Source of the DNA: Bordetella parapertussis
GTDB lineage: Bacteria > Pseudomonadota > Gammaproteobacteria > Burkholderiales > Burkholderiaceae_A
Assembly (NCBI GenBank): GCA_945877235.1
Contig: CAMCRF010000001.1
Coordinates: 186,001 to 250,000 of the forward strand
Reading direction: 5' to 3'
Length of the DNA: 64,000 nt
The notes under the pieces are model-generated. The model was not told the DNA's origin, did no database searches, and was given only the letters and a program-made list of their open reading frames with translations. A program made the translations under genes and the position numbers. The number at the start of each line of letters is the position of its first letter. Positions within the stretch are counted from its first letter, which is position 1. Of the stretch, positions 30,676-39,132 are shown one piece after another.

Positions 30676-32514
30676 CTACCCCCGCCAACGAAGAGACAGC
30701 AGCGCACGCCTACCCATGCCGGGGTAGCCTGCTGCGAGGCTGTACTCGGTGTCAAGCAGATTATCGAACGTAAGCTGCACACTCAAACCATGTCCAAGCG
30801 GCCGCTGTGCTCTCAGTGAAAGCAATGCGTAGCCATTAAGTTGCCGCAAGGCATGTGCATCCGAGTCCGTATTTCGGCGGGCTCCAGCACCAGAGGCCTT
30901 GAATGCAAGGTTATAACGCTGCCAGCGCCCTTGAAGTGCCAGATCGCCAAACCATCGTGCCCTGCGCGCACTCTGAACCCATACAAGTGGTTCGACCACC
31001 GCTCCAAACTCGTTGCGTGGGCTCCTTGGATCCTGAGCGGTGAGTCCGAGCCGCAACTGCCAATTCGAATCGAGCGGCAGCGTCGCATCCATTTCAACGC
31101 CCCTATTTCTCATCTCGCTGAGATTGCGAGCGGTGTATGTCTCATCGTAAAGAATGGGGTTGTTGGTCCTGCCCTGAAAGGCAATGAGCGAGATCTGTGC
31201 GCCTGAGGGTTGCACCCAACGGTATCCGAGCTCGGCGCTGCGGGTGTCTTCTGGAACGAGTTGCGGATTGGTCGAGAGTGCATAGCCATCTGGCACACGA
31301 AAGGCGGAAGACACGCTTGCGGTGAGCCGCGCGGTTGCATTCAGGCGCCAGCCCAATCCCAGCAAATAGGTTGACTTGGGCGCCAGATCCTCAGGATCAT
31401 CCCTGCGAATCGCAAGCTGGGCGGAGACGCGCGAAGATGAGCTGTCGTATATCCAGGTGAAGAACTGCGCCTGAGTCACACGTGAGGCCGTGTCTCCATC
31501 CGCAGGGCTGCGAGCATCTCTGCGTCGCTCCAGCCCGGCCAGCATGCGACCATCGCCGAATGGACCGCTGATGGACCATCCAGCCTGCTCCGTTTGCGTC
31601 GTGTTATTGCTGCCGGTATTGGTCTCGATTCGATGCTGGCTGGATTGAAAGCTGAGGGACTGTTGATAGCGCGAGACAAAAGGCCCACTCCACTGCAGGC
31701 CAGTAAGGTCAGAGCTGCTGGCCTGTCTTGGGTCCGATCCCATCCAGTCATTATCAAACCGGATGTGAGCTCGCGTGGATTGCTGCGAGAGCTGCAGGCG
31801 GCCACCGAGCGCATGGGCCTGAAGTCCGACCTGAATTGCCGTGCGCTCATAGGGATCCCTGTCAGCATCAGATGGATCCGTACTCATGGTTTTACTCGGG
31901 TCCGTGGCAGAGGCGCCATCCTCAGCAACATGTGAGAGGCCCAGATGAATCTGAGCGCCAGAGAGAGGGGTGCGCATGGTCACGCCGAGCTCACGAGTGC
32001 CTTGGGTTCCCATTCCAAAGACGATTCGCTTCTGCGCACGCCCCTCGCTTTCGGGTCGTGTCGTGACCAAGATCACCCCGCCAACAGCCCCATCGCCGTA
32101 GAGTGCTGAGACGTTGCCTCGAATCACCTCAACTCGCTCGACGAGGTCGAGCGGAATATTTTCCGCAAGTGAGGATTGGGTGACGCCATCGCGCATGCGC
32201 TGGCCATCAACCAGCACCAAGACATTCTTGCTCTCTGCCCCACGCAAGAAAAAGGATGTAACCGCGCCCTGCCCTCCATTTCGCCCCGTTTCAACCCCAG
32301 GCGTGCGCGCGATGAGATCGGCAAGCGACCATGCCCCTGAGGCTTCGATATCTTCGCGCGCATACACGCTGACTGCCGGAATCACCGACGAGGCGAGCGT
32401 TGGAATTCGGGTCGCCGTAATGACGACCTCTTGAGCCCAGGCCGGGCTTATGGCGAGAAGGCCACTGACTGCAGCGCGCAGGGGAGTCCATCGTGACATC
32501 GGTTCATTTCCCAT
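30676..32514 (-). CDS. btuB: TonB-dependent vitamin B12 receptor, BtuB-like
   Basis: Outer membrane receptor for cobalamin or corrinoid uptake. The 612-aa product has a signal peptide ending in SPAWA, a TonB box (EVVITATR) right after it, a plug domain (VLVLVDGQRMRDGV, VERVEVIRGNVSALYGDGA) and a 22-strand barrel region ending in Trp-Arg-Gly. ATG 32514 follows AAGG at 7 nt; ATG 32499 (MSRWTPLRAAV) would give a more typical signal peptide and is a real alternative. The cobalamin riboswitch at 32550-32743 directly upstream supports the B12 assignment. No btuCDF genes are adjacent. Confidence 0.88.
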   Translation of the reverse strand: MGNEPMSRWTPLRAAVSGLLAISPAWAQEVVITATRIPTLASSVIPAVSVYAREDIEASGAWSLADLIARTPGVETGRNGGQGAVTSFFLRGAESKNVLVLVDGQRMRDGVTQSSLAENIPLDLVERVEVIRGNVSALYGDGAVGGVILVTTRPESEGRAQKRIVFGMGTQGTRELGVTMRTPLSGAQIHLGLSHVAEDGASATDPSKTMSTDPSDADRDPYERTAIQVGLQAHALGGRLQLSQQSTRAHIRFDNDWMGSDPRQASSSDLTGLQWSGPFVSRYQQSLSFQSSQHRIETNTGSNNTTQTEQAGWSISGPFGDGRMLAGLERRRDARSPADGDTASRVTQAQFFTWIYDSSSSRVSAQLAIRRDDPEDLAPKSTYLLGLGWRLNATARLTASVSSAFRVPDGYALSTNPQLVPEDTRSAELGYRWVQPSGAQISLIAFQGRTNNPILYDETYTARNLSEMRNRGVEMDATLPLDSNWQLRLGLTAQDPRSPRNEFGAVVEPLVWVQSARRARWFGDLALQGRWQRYNLAFKASGAGARRNTDSDAHALRQLNGYALLSLRAQRPLGHGLSVQLTFDNLLDTEYSLAAGYPGMGRRALLSLRWRG

Positions 32515-32549
32515 TCGGAAGCCTTACACCCGAGGCCACGTTGAGTTGG

Positions 32550-32743
32550 CGTCTGCGGCCGGTCTCCAGGCTTGAGGACACTCCACCCAAGATCTAGCCT
32601 TCCCACCCCAAAAGGGGCAGTGACCGAGAGGCGGACTGGAGCGCTCTCTACGACCTCGGATGCATCCTCTGACTGTTTCGGGGAAAGCGCTGGACTCGAA
32701 CCAGCTTCCCGTTTAACCCGCGCGATGCGGGCACCAGCAGACG
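32550..32743 (-). ncRNA. Cobalamin riboswitch controlling btuB
   Basis: Read on the minus strand, a closing helix forms between CGTCTGC (32743-32737) and GCAGACG (32556-32550). Inside it lie conserved cobalamin aptamer blocks: GGTGCCC near the 5' end, AACGGGAAGCTGG, the B12-box-like GGTGGGAAGGC (32607-32597) and AGCCTGGAGACCGGCC (32572-32557). The gene behind it is a BtuB-like receptor. The remaining 35 nt to the start codon contain no hairpin-plus-T-run, so control at translation initiation is more likely than termination. Confidence 0.9.
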
Positions 32744-32766
32744 TGTTCGTCAAATAAAACGAACAC
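32743..32766. repeat. 8-bp inverted repeat at the 5' edge of the riboswitch
   Basis: GTGTTCGT and ACGAACAC are perfect inverted copies separated by eight A/T-rich bases. It touches the first base of the aptamer and lies where the btuB promoter should be, so it could be an operator or a 5' hairpin. No protein can be assigned. Confidence 0.35.
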
Positions 32767-32825
32767 TCAAATTGTAAGGCTAATTTGACGTCGCGCGCAA
32801 ACCCTGACGATGAAACCGAAGAGAG

Positions 32826-33818
32826 CTAAATGCTGTCGAACTCGGAGAGCAAATCCTTGCCGAATTGCAAAAAGAGGTGAGGCAGATCGATGAAGACCCA
32901 GTTCTCTGTCAACAGCCCCTGATCAACTCTCCACCAGTCCATAACTCGCATCGTGATCGGCAGGCCGGTAGCAGCATGACCGAGGTATGCGCCTTGGTGG
33001 GTCGCTCGAATGCTTGGCCACCCAGTGGAGCAAACATACGGTCCATCGGCAAAGCGGGCACTGTGGTTCCCGCCCTTTCGGTCCGGAAAAGCATGAAGAA
33101 ACGGCCGCTGGTGAACGTCTTGAAATCCCTTGAGGCCGGATGAAGATCCAATGCCCCAAGGCCCATGCCAAAGCATATCCTTGGACCAGAAGCGCTCCAT
33201 GCCCATGCTCTCCAACGAGGTTCCGTCGTAGGCCATCAGGCCAGCAATCATGTCCTCAACAAGCCGCAACGACGCCATCGTTTGCCCCTCGTCAGCAGGA
33301 TTGCGCAGCACGCCGTCTTGCGACATGGGTCCTGGAATAAGCCATTCACGTCCCGACGACGGCCGAAAAAACGGCCTACCAGCCTGCGCGCAAAGTGCGG
33401 GAAGGTCCCATAAGATCTTCCCTGCCACGACGCGGCCATCCTCAATGCGATAAAACTCGCCGAAGCGAATGCTTCCAAGGCGCTGAGCAGATGGAATACT
33501 GAGAAACGCCGAGTGCTGTTGTCCGATGTAATGGCCGGTGAGAGAGATCCAAACCTGAGCGCGATCGCCCGCTGGAGTCCACTGCCCTGTCATTGCTATG
33601 TCTACTTTTCTGCGGAGCCCACTGAATGCAGCGTGCAAAGGTCGAGCCACCCTCTCAAAAAAAGGCTCTGCTCCAAGACACCTGTTGATCGGGTGAAAGC
33701 AATCAAGGACCGAGTCTGGGTGAAAGAGGTTCTGATCCCCCACGGACGCATCGAGGAGCGCGCGGTCAAGCCGCTCGATAAACGACGATAGGCAAATGCT
33801 TGGTGGTGAGCTGCTCAT
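32826..33818 (-). CDS. Tandem SnoaL/NTF2-like protein (paralogue 1 of the cluster)
   Basis: A 330-aa cytoplasmic protein built from two SnoaL-like (NTF2-fold) domains, about residues 1-170 and 180-330. The second half carries the pattern SMGMERFW, then GIGSSSGLKGFQ and HQRPFLHAFPD, and ends with ENWVFIDLPHLFLQFG. The proteins at 45816-46844 and 49331-49858 share this pattern. SnoaL-fold proteins include ester cyclases, isomerases and hydrolases; the reaction here is unknown. It is transcribed alone, divergent from the main operon, with a LacI-type operator copy 8 bp before its ATG. No strong ribosome-binding site is visible. Confidence 0.75.
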   Translation of the reverse strand: MSSSPPSICLSSFIERLDRALLDASVGDQNLFHPDSVLDCFHPINRCLGAEPFFERVARPLHAAFSGLRRKVDIAMTGQWTPAGDRAQVWISLTGHYIGQQHSAFLSIPSAQRLGSIRFGEFYRIEDGRVVAGKILWDLPALCAQAGRPFFRPSSGREWLIPGPMSQDGVLRNPADEGQTMASLRLVEDMIAGLMAYDGTSLESMGMERFWSKDMLWHGPWGIGSSSGLKGFQDVHQRPFLHAFPDRKGGNHSARFADGPYVCSTGWPSIRATHQGAYLGHAATGLPITMRVMDWWRVDQGLLTENWVFIDLPHLFLQFGKDLLSEFDSI

Positions 33819-33825
33819 GACCAGT

Positions 33826-33841
33826 CTGCAAACCTATGCAA
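33826..33841. promoter_or_regulatory. LacI-type operator copy A
   Basis: On the minus strand this reads TTGCATAGGTTTGCAG, a 16-bp near-palindrome. It is just upstream of the SnoaL-like gene that ends at 33818. An extra half-site TTGCAT is at 33851-33856. It matches the copies at 33934, 49877 and 49986. Confidence 0.6.
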
Positions 33842-33922
33842 AGAAGAATTTTGCATCAGTCTAACTGGGAATTTCGCCTAAAACTAGCGACTATGGCTTT
33901 CCCTAAGTTCTCGGGATTGGGC

Positions 33923-33952
33923 AAGACAAAAATTTGCATACGCATGCATACT
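33923..33952 (+). promoter_or_regulatory. Weak predicted promoter of the main catabolic operon
   Basis: AAGACA (33923-33928), an 18-bp spacer and CATACT (33947-33952), each matching four of six sigma-70 positions. The operator copy B covers the spacer and touches the -10 box, so a bound LacI-family repressor would block polymerase. Confidence 0.35.
33934..33949. promoter_or_regulatory. LacI-type operator copy B
   Basis: TTGCATACGCATGCAT, a 16-bp near-palindrome with the central CG step usual for LacI-family operators. It lies 31 bp before the start codon of the first gene of the 13-kb plus-strand operon that includes the lacI-type gene itself. Confidence 0.65.
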
Positions 33953-33980
33953 AGAAAAAACGATGCAAAGGACGCAACAA

Positions 33981-35291
33981 ATGATTCGTTACCTCAAACA
34001 CGGTAAGACTGCTGCCCAGCTTGCAGCCTCAGATGAAACCACACGCACAACCGTTGAGCGCATTTTGCTCGATATATCGGTTCGTGGCGATGAGGCCGTT
34101 CGCGAATATTCACGGAAATTCGATCAGTGGGATCCGGCCGAATTCCGACTGTCCCAGCAGCAGGTCGAACAGGCGCAGAAGACATTGAGCGCTCGTGAGA
34201 TTGAGGACATACAGTTCGCTCAGACACAAATCCGCAGGTTTGCTCAGATACAGCGGGAGAGCATGCGCGATGTGGAGGTCGAGACCTTGCCAGGAGTCGT
34301 ACTTGGGCACAAGCACGTGCCCATTCAAAACGTGGGTTGTTACGTGCCGGGCGGCAAGTATCCGTTAATTGCATCCGCACACATGAGCGTTCTCACTGCA
34401 AAGGTGGCAGGTGTAAAACGCATCGTCGCAACGGCACCGCCCTATCAGGGGGCACCACACCCAGCGATTGTCACGGCAATGAGTATGGCGGGGGCTGATG
34501 AAATCCTCGTGCTTGGGGGGGTCCAAGCGGTTGCGGCTATGGCGATCGGAACTCCCTCAATTAAGCCTGTCGACATGCTTGTGGGGCCGGGCAATCAGTT
34601 CGTCGCTGAGGCCAAGCGCCAGCTCTTCGGCAGAGTCGGTATTGATTTGTTTGCCGGCCCTACTGAGACCTTAATCATCGCAGACGACTCGGTTGACGCA
34701 GAAATGTGTGCGGTCGACCTACTTGGCCAGGCGGAACACGGCACAAATTCCCCTGCTGTGCTCCTCACAACATCCGAGGCCCTTGCCAAGGAGGTGCTGA
34801 TTGAGGTTGAGCGACAACTGACCATACTTCCGACAGCACACATTGCCCGGGTGAGTTGGGCGGAATGTGGGGAGGTCATTGTTTGTGACAGCGACGAGGA
34901 GATGCTGCAGGTGGCTGACGAAATTGCCTCTGAGCATGTGCAGGTCATGACGAGGGACCCAGACTACTTTTTGCATAACCTCCAGAACTACGGAGCGCTT
35001 TTTCTTGGCCCTCGTACAAATGTGAGCTTTGGCGATAAGGTCATTGGTACAAACCACACCCTTCCAACCAATAAGAACGCCCGCTATACCGGTGGACTTT
35101 GGGTAGGAAAATTCCTGAAGACTTGTACCTATCAGCGAGTACTCTCCGATGTGGCCAGCGCACAGATTGGCGCAATATGCTCTCGGCTTTGCCACATGGA
35201 GAACTTCGCAGGGCATGGAGAGCAGGCGAACTTGCGGGTGCGCAGATTCGGTAAGCGAGATGTTGAGTGGTACAAACCGGTGAGCGCGTAA
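33981..35291 (+). CDS. Histidinol dehydrogenase-like dehydrogenase (HpsN-like)
   Basis: Zinc- and NAD-dependent dehydrogenase of the HisD superfamily, 436 aa. The metal ligands and catalytic pair of HisD are conserved: Gln250 and His253 (GQAEHG), Glu318-His319 (SEHVQV), Asp352 ([14 protein letters not shown]) and His412 (FAGHGEQ). The sequence style ([28 protein letters not shown]) resembles the HpsN group, whose characterised member oxidises 2,3-dihydroxypropane-1-sulfonate to sulfolactate. A two-step oxidation of a primary alcohol to a carboxylate is therefore likely, with an unknown substrate. ATG 33981 is chosen because AAAGGA lies 8 nt before it; an upstream ATG at 33963 has none. It is the first gene of the operon. 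Confidence 0.82.
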   Translation: MIRYLKHGKTAAQLAASDETTRTTVERILLDISVRGDEAVREYSRKFDQWDPAEFRLSQQQVEQAQKTLSAREIEDIQFAQTQIRRFAQIQRESMRDVEVETLPGVVLGHKHVPIQNVGCYVPGGKYPLIASAHMSVLTAKVAGVKRIVATAPPYQGAPHPAIVTAMSMAGADEILVLGGVQAVAAMAIGTPSIKPVDMLVGPGNQFVAEAKRQLFGRVGIDLFAGPTETLIIADDSVDAEMCAVDLLGQAEHGTNSPAVLLTTSEALAKEVLIEVERQLTILPTAHIARVSWAECGEVIVCDSDEEMLQVADEIASEHVQVMTRDPDYFLHNLQNYGALFLGPRTNVSFGDKVIGTNHTLPTNKNARYTGGLWVGKFLKTCTYQRVLSDVASAQIGAICSRLCHMENFAGHGEQANLRVRRFGKRDVEWYKPVSA

Positions 35292-35300
35292 GTTCAGATC

Positions 35301-36068
35301 GTGACACCAATATTCAGTTCATCTAGCTTTAGTCTGAGCGGTAAACGCGCCTTCGTTGCGGGAGGGAGCAAGGGCATCGGTGGGGCAGCGGCTGAGGCGT
35401 TGGCATCGGCGGGTGCACATGTCACGGTCTCCGCCCGAGGAGAGGCAGATTTGAGTGCTGTCTGCAAGCGTATTCGAGCAATTGGCGGAACGGCCGATTT
35501 CGTCTGCTTAGATGTAACGCACTCAACAGCTGTTCAGAACTTCTTCGAACACCATGAGGCCTTCGACATCCTGATCAACAGCGCGGGATCAAACCGGCCC
35601 AAGCTACTCGTTGAGACACCAGATTCAGATATCGACGAAATTCTCGCGCTGAATTTAAAGGCCGCCTTCTATCTCACCCGAGAGTTTGCCAAACGTGCGA
35701 TCGCAGCAGACCGGCCCGGCTCCATCGTGCATGTTTCATCACAGATGGGCCATGTAGGGGGTGCAAAGCGTTCCCTCTATTGCGCGAGTAAGCATGGACT
35801 GGAGGGCATGACTAAGGCACTGAGCTGGGAGCTTGGGCCCTATGGCATAAGGGTGAATACGCTCTCTCCAACCTTTATTGAAACCGAGATGACTGCGCCT
35901 TTTTTGAGCGAGCCGGGATTTCGAGACGATGTGATCTCCAAGATTGCCTTGGGTCGATTGGGCACACTGCAGGATATTGTCGGCGCTGTTGTGTTTCTGG
36001 CCTCAGATGCATCGTCGCTCATGACCGGAACAACCCTGAAACTTGACGGAGGATGGACCGCCGTATGA
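35301..36068 (+). CDS. SDR-family oxidoreductase
   Basis: Classical short-chain dehydrogenase of 255 aa, probably NAD(H)- or NADP(H)-dependent oxidation of a secondary alcohol in the same pathway as the HisD-like enzyme. It has the glycine motif GGSKGIGG (about residues 21-28), the NSAG motif, catalytic Ser in HVSSQMGHVGG and YCASKH (Tyr and Lys), and C-terminal DGGW. The start is GTG 35301, 9 bp after the preceding stop, with no strong ribosome-binding site. The end overlaps the next gene in an ATGA junction. Confidence 0.85.
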   Translation: MTPIFSSSSFSLSGKRAFVAGGSKGIGGAAAEALASAGAHVTVSARGEADLSAVCKRIRAIGGTADFVCLDVTHSTAVQNFFEHHEAFDILINSAGSNRPKLLVETPDSDIDEILALNLKAAFYLTREFAKRAIAADRPGSIVHVSSQMGHVGGAKRSLYCASKHGLEGMTKALSWELGPYGIRVNTLSPTFIETEMTAPFLSEPGFRDDVISKIALGRLGTLQDIVGAVVFLASDASSLMTGTTLKLDGGWTAV

Positions 36069-37081
36069 GCAAAGCCCCCCGCACCGTAACCTCGTTTGAC
36101 GTCGCACGTGTTGCACAAGTCTCTCAATCTGCGGTGAGCCGTGCATTCACCAAAGGAGCCAGTGTCTCTGAGGAGACTCGCGAGAAAGTGCTCTCTGCGG
36201 CTCGTCTACTTGGTTACCGACCTAATGCTCATGCACGCAGCCTCATTACCAAAAAATCGCGCATCATTGGGCTGGTTCTCTCTTACTTGGAAAACCTGTT
36301 CTACCCCATCGCAATACAGAGGCTTTCCGAGCGTCTCCAGCGAGATGGCTACCATGTGCTTCTGTTCTTCTGCCCCCAGGCAAGCGCCGATGAGGTTGTC
36401 GACGAGATCTTGCAGTACCACGTGGACGGGATTGTTCTAGCATCCGTCACCTTGTCCTCTACCCTCGCAAGGCGTTGCGCCGATGCAAGCATTCCCGTCG
36501 TGATGTTTAACCGCGTGCACTCGGTTACGGACCGACAAGAGGCGTCCTCTGTCACCTCCGATAACTACGCAGGATGTGCGGAGGTTGCAAAGCTTTTGGT
36601 TGACGCGGGCCACGAGAGAATTGCCTTCATTGCTGGTCAGGAGGAGTCCTCGACGAGTCGCGAGCGAGAGCGAGGATTTCGAGAGGAGCTCGCTCGTCTT
36701 AACTCGCGGATATGGTCTCGGGGCGTCGGGAATTACGACTTTACGCAGGCCCGCGTTGCAGCACGGGACATGTTCTCCCGTCCAGAGCGCCCTGACGCTG
36801 TTTTCGTCGCCTCAGACCACATGGCATTTGCGGTCATGGACACGATTCGGTTCGAGCTGAAGCTGCGCATACCAGAGGACGTGTCGGTCGTTGGATTCGA
36901 CGATGTCCCCCAGGCCTCTTGGCTCAGCTACAACCTTACAACCGTGCGTCAGCCGCTAGACGAGATGGTCGAACACACAGTCCAAATCCTCCAGTCTGCG
37001 CTTCGAGAAGATGACGAACTCAGGCGCGAGACCATCGTGGTGCCTGCATTGCTCGTCCAACGTGCCTCTGTAAGGCGATAA
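36065..37081 (+). CDS. LacI-family transcriptional regulator of the cluster
   Basis: A 338-aa regulator with an N-terminal LacI helix-turn-helix (FDVARVAQVSQSAVSRAF, about residues 10-27), the hinge region (LGYRPNAHARSL) and a periplasmic-binding-protein-like sensor domain, as for sugar or polyol inducers. ATG 36065 overlaps the SDR stop (ATGA) and has GGAGG 12 nt upstream; the in-frame ATG at 36053 sits directly on that GGAGG and is unlikely. The gene lies within the operon and probably represses it from the four palindromes at 33826, 33934, 49877 and 49986. Confidence 0.88.
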   Translation: MSKAPRTVTSFDVARVAQVSQSAVSRAFTKGASVSEETREKVLSAARLLGYRPNAHARSLITKKSRIIGLVLSYLENLFYPIAIQRLSERLQRDGYHVLLFFCPQASADEVVDEILQYHVDGIVLASVTLSSTLARRCADASIPVVMFNRVHSVTDRQEASSVTSDNYAGCAEVAKLLVDAGHERIAFIAGQEESSTSRERERGFREELARLNSRIWSRGVGNYDFTQARVAARDMFSRPERPDAVFVASDHMAFAVMDTIRFELKLRIPEDVSVVGFDDVPQASWLSYNLTTVRQPLDEMVEHTVQILQSALREDDELRRETIVVPALLVQRASVRR

Positions 37082-37090
37082 GGACTGTCG

Positions 37091-38071
37091 ATGATGAAAG
37101 GTTTCGACACCCAATTCACCTCGATTGAGGACTATATCCTTCGGATCACCGAGTCGATCTGGGAGGGGGGCCAGCTGTCGGATATTGAGCGCTACTACGC
37201 GCCAGATTGCATGGTGGAATCCCCGACTGGGATCTCCCACGGTATTGAACCCGTTGTCGAGGGTACGCGAGCAACGCTCAGCGTATTCCCAGACAGACGA
37301 CTCCTGGCCGAAGCGATCCTCGTGAGTGGTAACGCGCAAACGGGATTCCTCTCTTCGCATCGCATTCTGAGTCCTATGGTTCACGCAGGATCGGGGCGTT
37401 TCGGTGTTCCAACGAATAAGCCAGTCTTCGTCCGTACGATTGCGGACTGCATTTGTAGAGAGAATAAAATTCAACATGAATGGCTCGTGCGTGATCATGG
37501 CGCAATCGCTCGTCAAATCGGCATACTTCCTCGAGCGCTGGCCAATGATTGGTTGCGGTTACACACCGGTTGGAAGCATCCAGACTCAACCGTCGCACCT
37601 CAACCCTATCGTTCCCAAATAGAGCAAAGCCGGCGTTGTAACGACTACCTCCAGGAACTTGAGCGCACCTGTGAGCGTCTAGGAGCACGCAGTGCCGACC
37701 GCACCCTCAGCCTCTATGCCGACGATGTCATTGCCTGGCATCCGGGCGGATTCACATCTGTCGGCAGGCAGCAGCGTCAAGGACGTATCTATTCTTTACT
37801 CGATGGTCTTAGTTTTCATAGTCTTGAGATTGACCATTGCTCAAGCCATCCCCACGTCAAGCCCGGCGTTGAATCAATCTCCTGCCGCTATCGTCTTAGA
37901 CTGGTCCATAACCAATACGGACACTACGGAGAACCAACGGGTGCTTTCATCTCCGTCCTATCCATTCAACACGCTGACCTCCAAGACGGCGCCATTATTC
38001 GAGAGTGGATCCTTATGGATGAGGTCTCTATTTGGATGCAGGTCCTTTCAGCGCGAAGGGAATCCCTTTGA
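37091..38071 (+). CDS. Tandem SnoaL/NTF2-like protein (paralogue 2, divergent)
   Basis: A 326-aa cytoplasmic protein with two SnoaL-like halves: about residues 15-150 (LSDIERYYAPDCMVESPTG, HEWLVRDHGAIARQ) and 190-320 (SADRTLSLYADDVIAWHPGG, IREWILMDEVSIWMQVL). It is more distant from the other three copies but keeps the terminal E-W-hydrophobic-D pattern. Similar two-domain proteins are annotated as polyketide-cyclase-like or ester-cyclase-like. AAGGA lies 7 nt before ATG 37091. The stop overlaps the TTG start of the next gene. Confidence 0.72.
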   Translation: MMKGFDTQFTSIEDYILRITESIWEGGQLSDIERYYAPDCMVESPTGISHGIEPVVEGTRATLSVFPDRRLLAEAILVSGNAQTGFLSSHRILSPMVHAGSGRFGVPTNKPVFVRTIADCICRENKIQHEWLVRDHGAIARQIGILPRALANDWLRLHTGWKHPDSTVAPQPYRSQIEQSRRCNDYLQELERTCERLGARSADRTLSLYADDVIAWHPGGFTSVGRQQRQGRIYSLLDGLSFHSLEIDHCSSHPHVKPGVESISCRYRLRLVHNQYGHYGEPTGAFISVLSIQHADLQDGAIIREWILMDEVSIWMQVLSARRESL

Positions 38072-39132
38072 GCGCGCTGACGCTCGAGCACTTGGAGAAG
38101 ACCTGGGGAGAGACCACGGTTCTCCACCCCCTAACTCTTGATATCCGGAGCGGAGAATTCGTTGTGCTTCTTGGCCCGTCAGGCTGTGGAAAAACAACTA
38201 CCATGCGTATGATCGCCGGCCTTGAGACTCCCACCAGTGGGCGCATACGGCTAGACGGGAGGGATATCACTCACCTTGAGCCTCGCGATCGAAACGTGGC
38301 CATGGTCTTTCAGAGCTACGGCCTCTACCCAAACATGACCGTCCTCGAGAACATTGGGTTTCCACTGAAGATGCGAGGAGAGTCGCGCGAATCCATTACG
38401 ACTCAGGCGATTGCTGCCGCAAAGACGGTTGAAGTTGATGGCTTACTCTCTCGTAAGCCCAAGGAACTCTCGGGCGGTCAGCGTCAGCGGGTTGCATTGG
38501 CACGTGCCATCGTGCGCCGACCCTCGCTCTTTCTGCTGGACGAGCCTCTATCGAATCTCGATGCACGACTGCGCGCCAGTATGCGGACGTATATCAAGCA
38601 ATTACACCGCCAACTGGCCATTACAACCGTTTATGTGACCCATGATCAAGTCGAGGCCATGACGCTTGCAGATCGCGTAGTCGTTATGAGCGCAGCACGG
38701 GTGCAGCAGGTTGGAACTCCCCTCGAGATTTATCACCAGCCTGCGAACACGTTTGTGGCCGGGTTTGTGGGGTCTCCACCCATGAACCTCCTGCGCGGCG
38801 TCGTTGACCCCATGGGATTTTTCTCTCTGCCGGGCCATAACGACAAACTGAAGGTTGCTCACGACGCACGTATCGGTCTCGGAGAGTTGGTCATGGGCGT
38901 ACGTCCGGAGCACATCATGCTGCGGCCAGCAAACGAAGCGAATGGGTTCGGAACCTTATTGTCGGTAGAGACAACCGGAGACTTAACTTGGGTCACCCTA
39001 CAGTGTGGTGAGCAGCAGTTAACCTGTCGGGCCGAGCCTGATTTCTCTGGTTTGTATGGAGAGCGTATTCCTTTTGAGCTCTCCTTGGGTTCAGTCTCGT
39101 GGTTTGACGCTGAGACGGGGCAAAGGAGATGA
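38068..39132 (+). CDS. ABC importer ATPase, CUT1 (MalK/UgpC) type
   Basis: Energises uptake through the two permeases encoded downstream. The 354-aa protein has Walker A GPSGCGKTTT, Q-loop, signature LSGGQRQRVALARAIVRRP, Walker B LFLLDEPLSNLDARLR and the H-loop THDQVEAM. The C-terminal OB-fold (TOBE) domain marks the MalK/UgpC type used for sugars, polyols and glycerol phosphates. The start is TTG 38068, overlapping the preceding stop (TTGA), because AAGGGA lies 6 nt upstream and the protein then begins as in the family. Confidence 0.92.
   Translation: MSALTLEHLEKTWGETTVLHPLTLDIRSGEFVVLLGPSGCGKTTTMRMIAGLETPTSGRIRLDGRDITHLEPRDRNVAMVFQSYGLYPNMTVLENIGFPLKMRGESRESITTQAIAAAKTVEVDGLLSRKPKELSGGQRQRVALARAIVRRPSLFLLDEPLSNLDARLRASMRTYIKQLHRQLAITTVYVTHDQVEAMTLADRVVVMSAARVQQVGTPLEIYHQPANTFVAGFVGSPPMNLLRGVVDPMGFFSLPGHNDKLKVAHDARIGLGELVMGVRPEHIMLRPANEANGFGTLLSVETTGDLTWVTLQCGEQQLTCRAEPDFSGLYGERIPFELSLGSVSWFDAETGQRR

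Noticed and set aside
32448..32757. Open frames on both strands across the region upstream of btuB
   Set aside because: The region is explained by the cobalamin riboswitch; the frames have no start signals and no recognisable protein features.
33981..35291. Assignment as hisD of histidine biosynthesis
   Set aside because: The sequence is HpsN-like, it opens a LacI-controlled transporter operon, and no other his gene is near.
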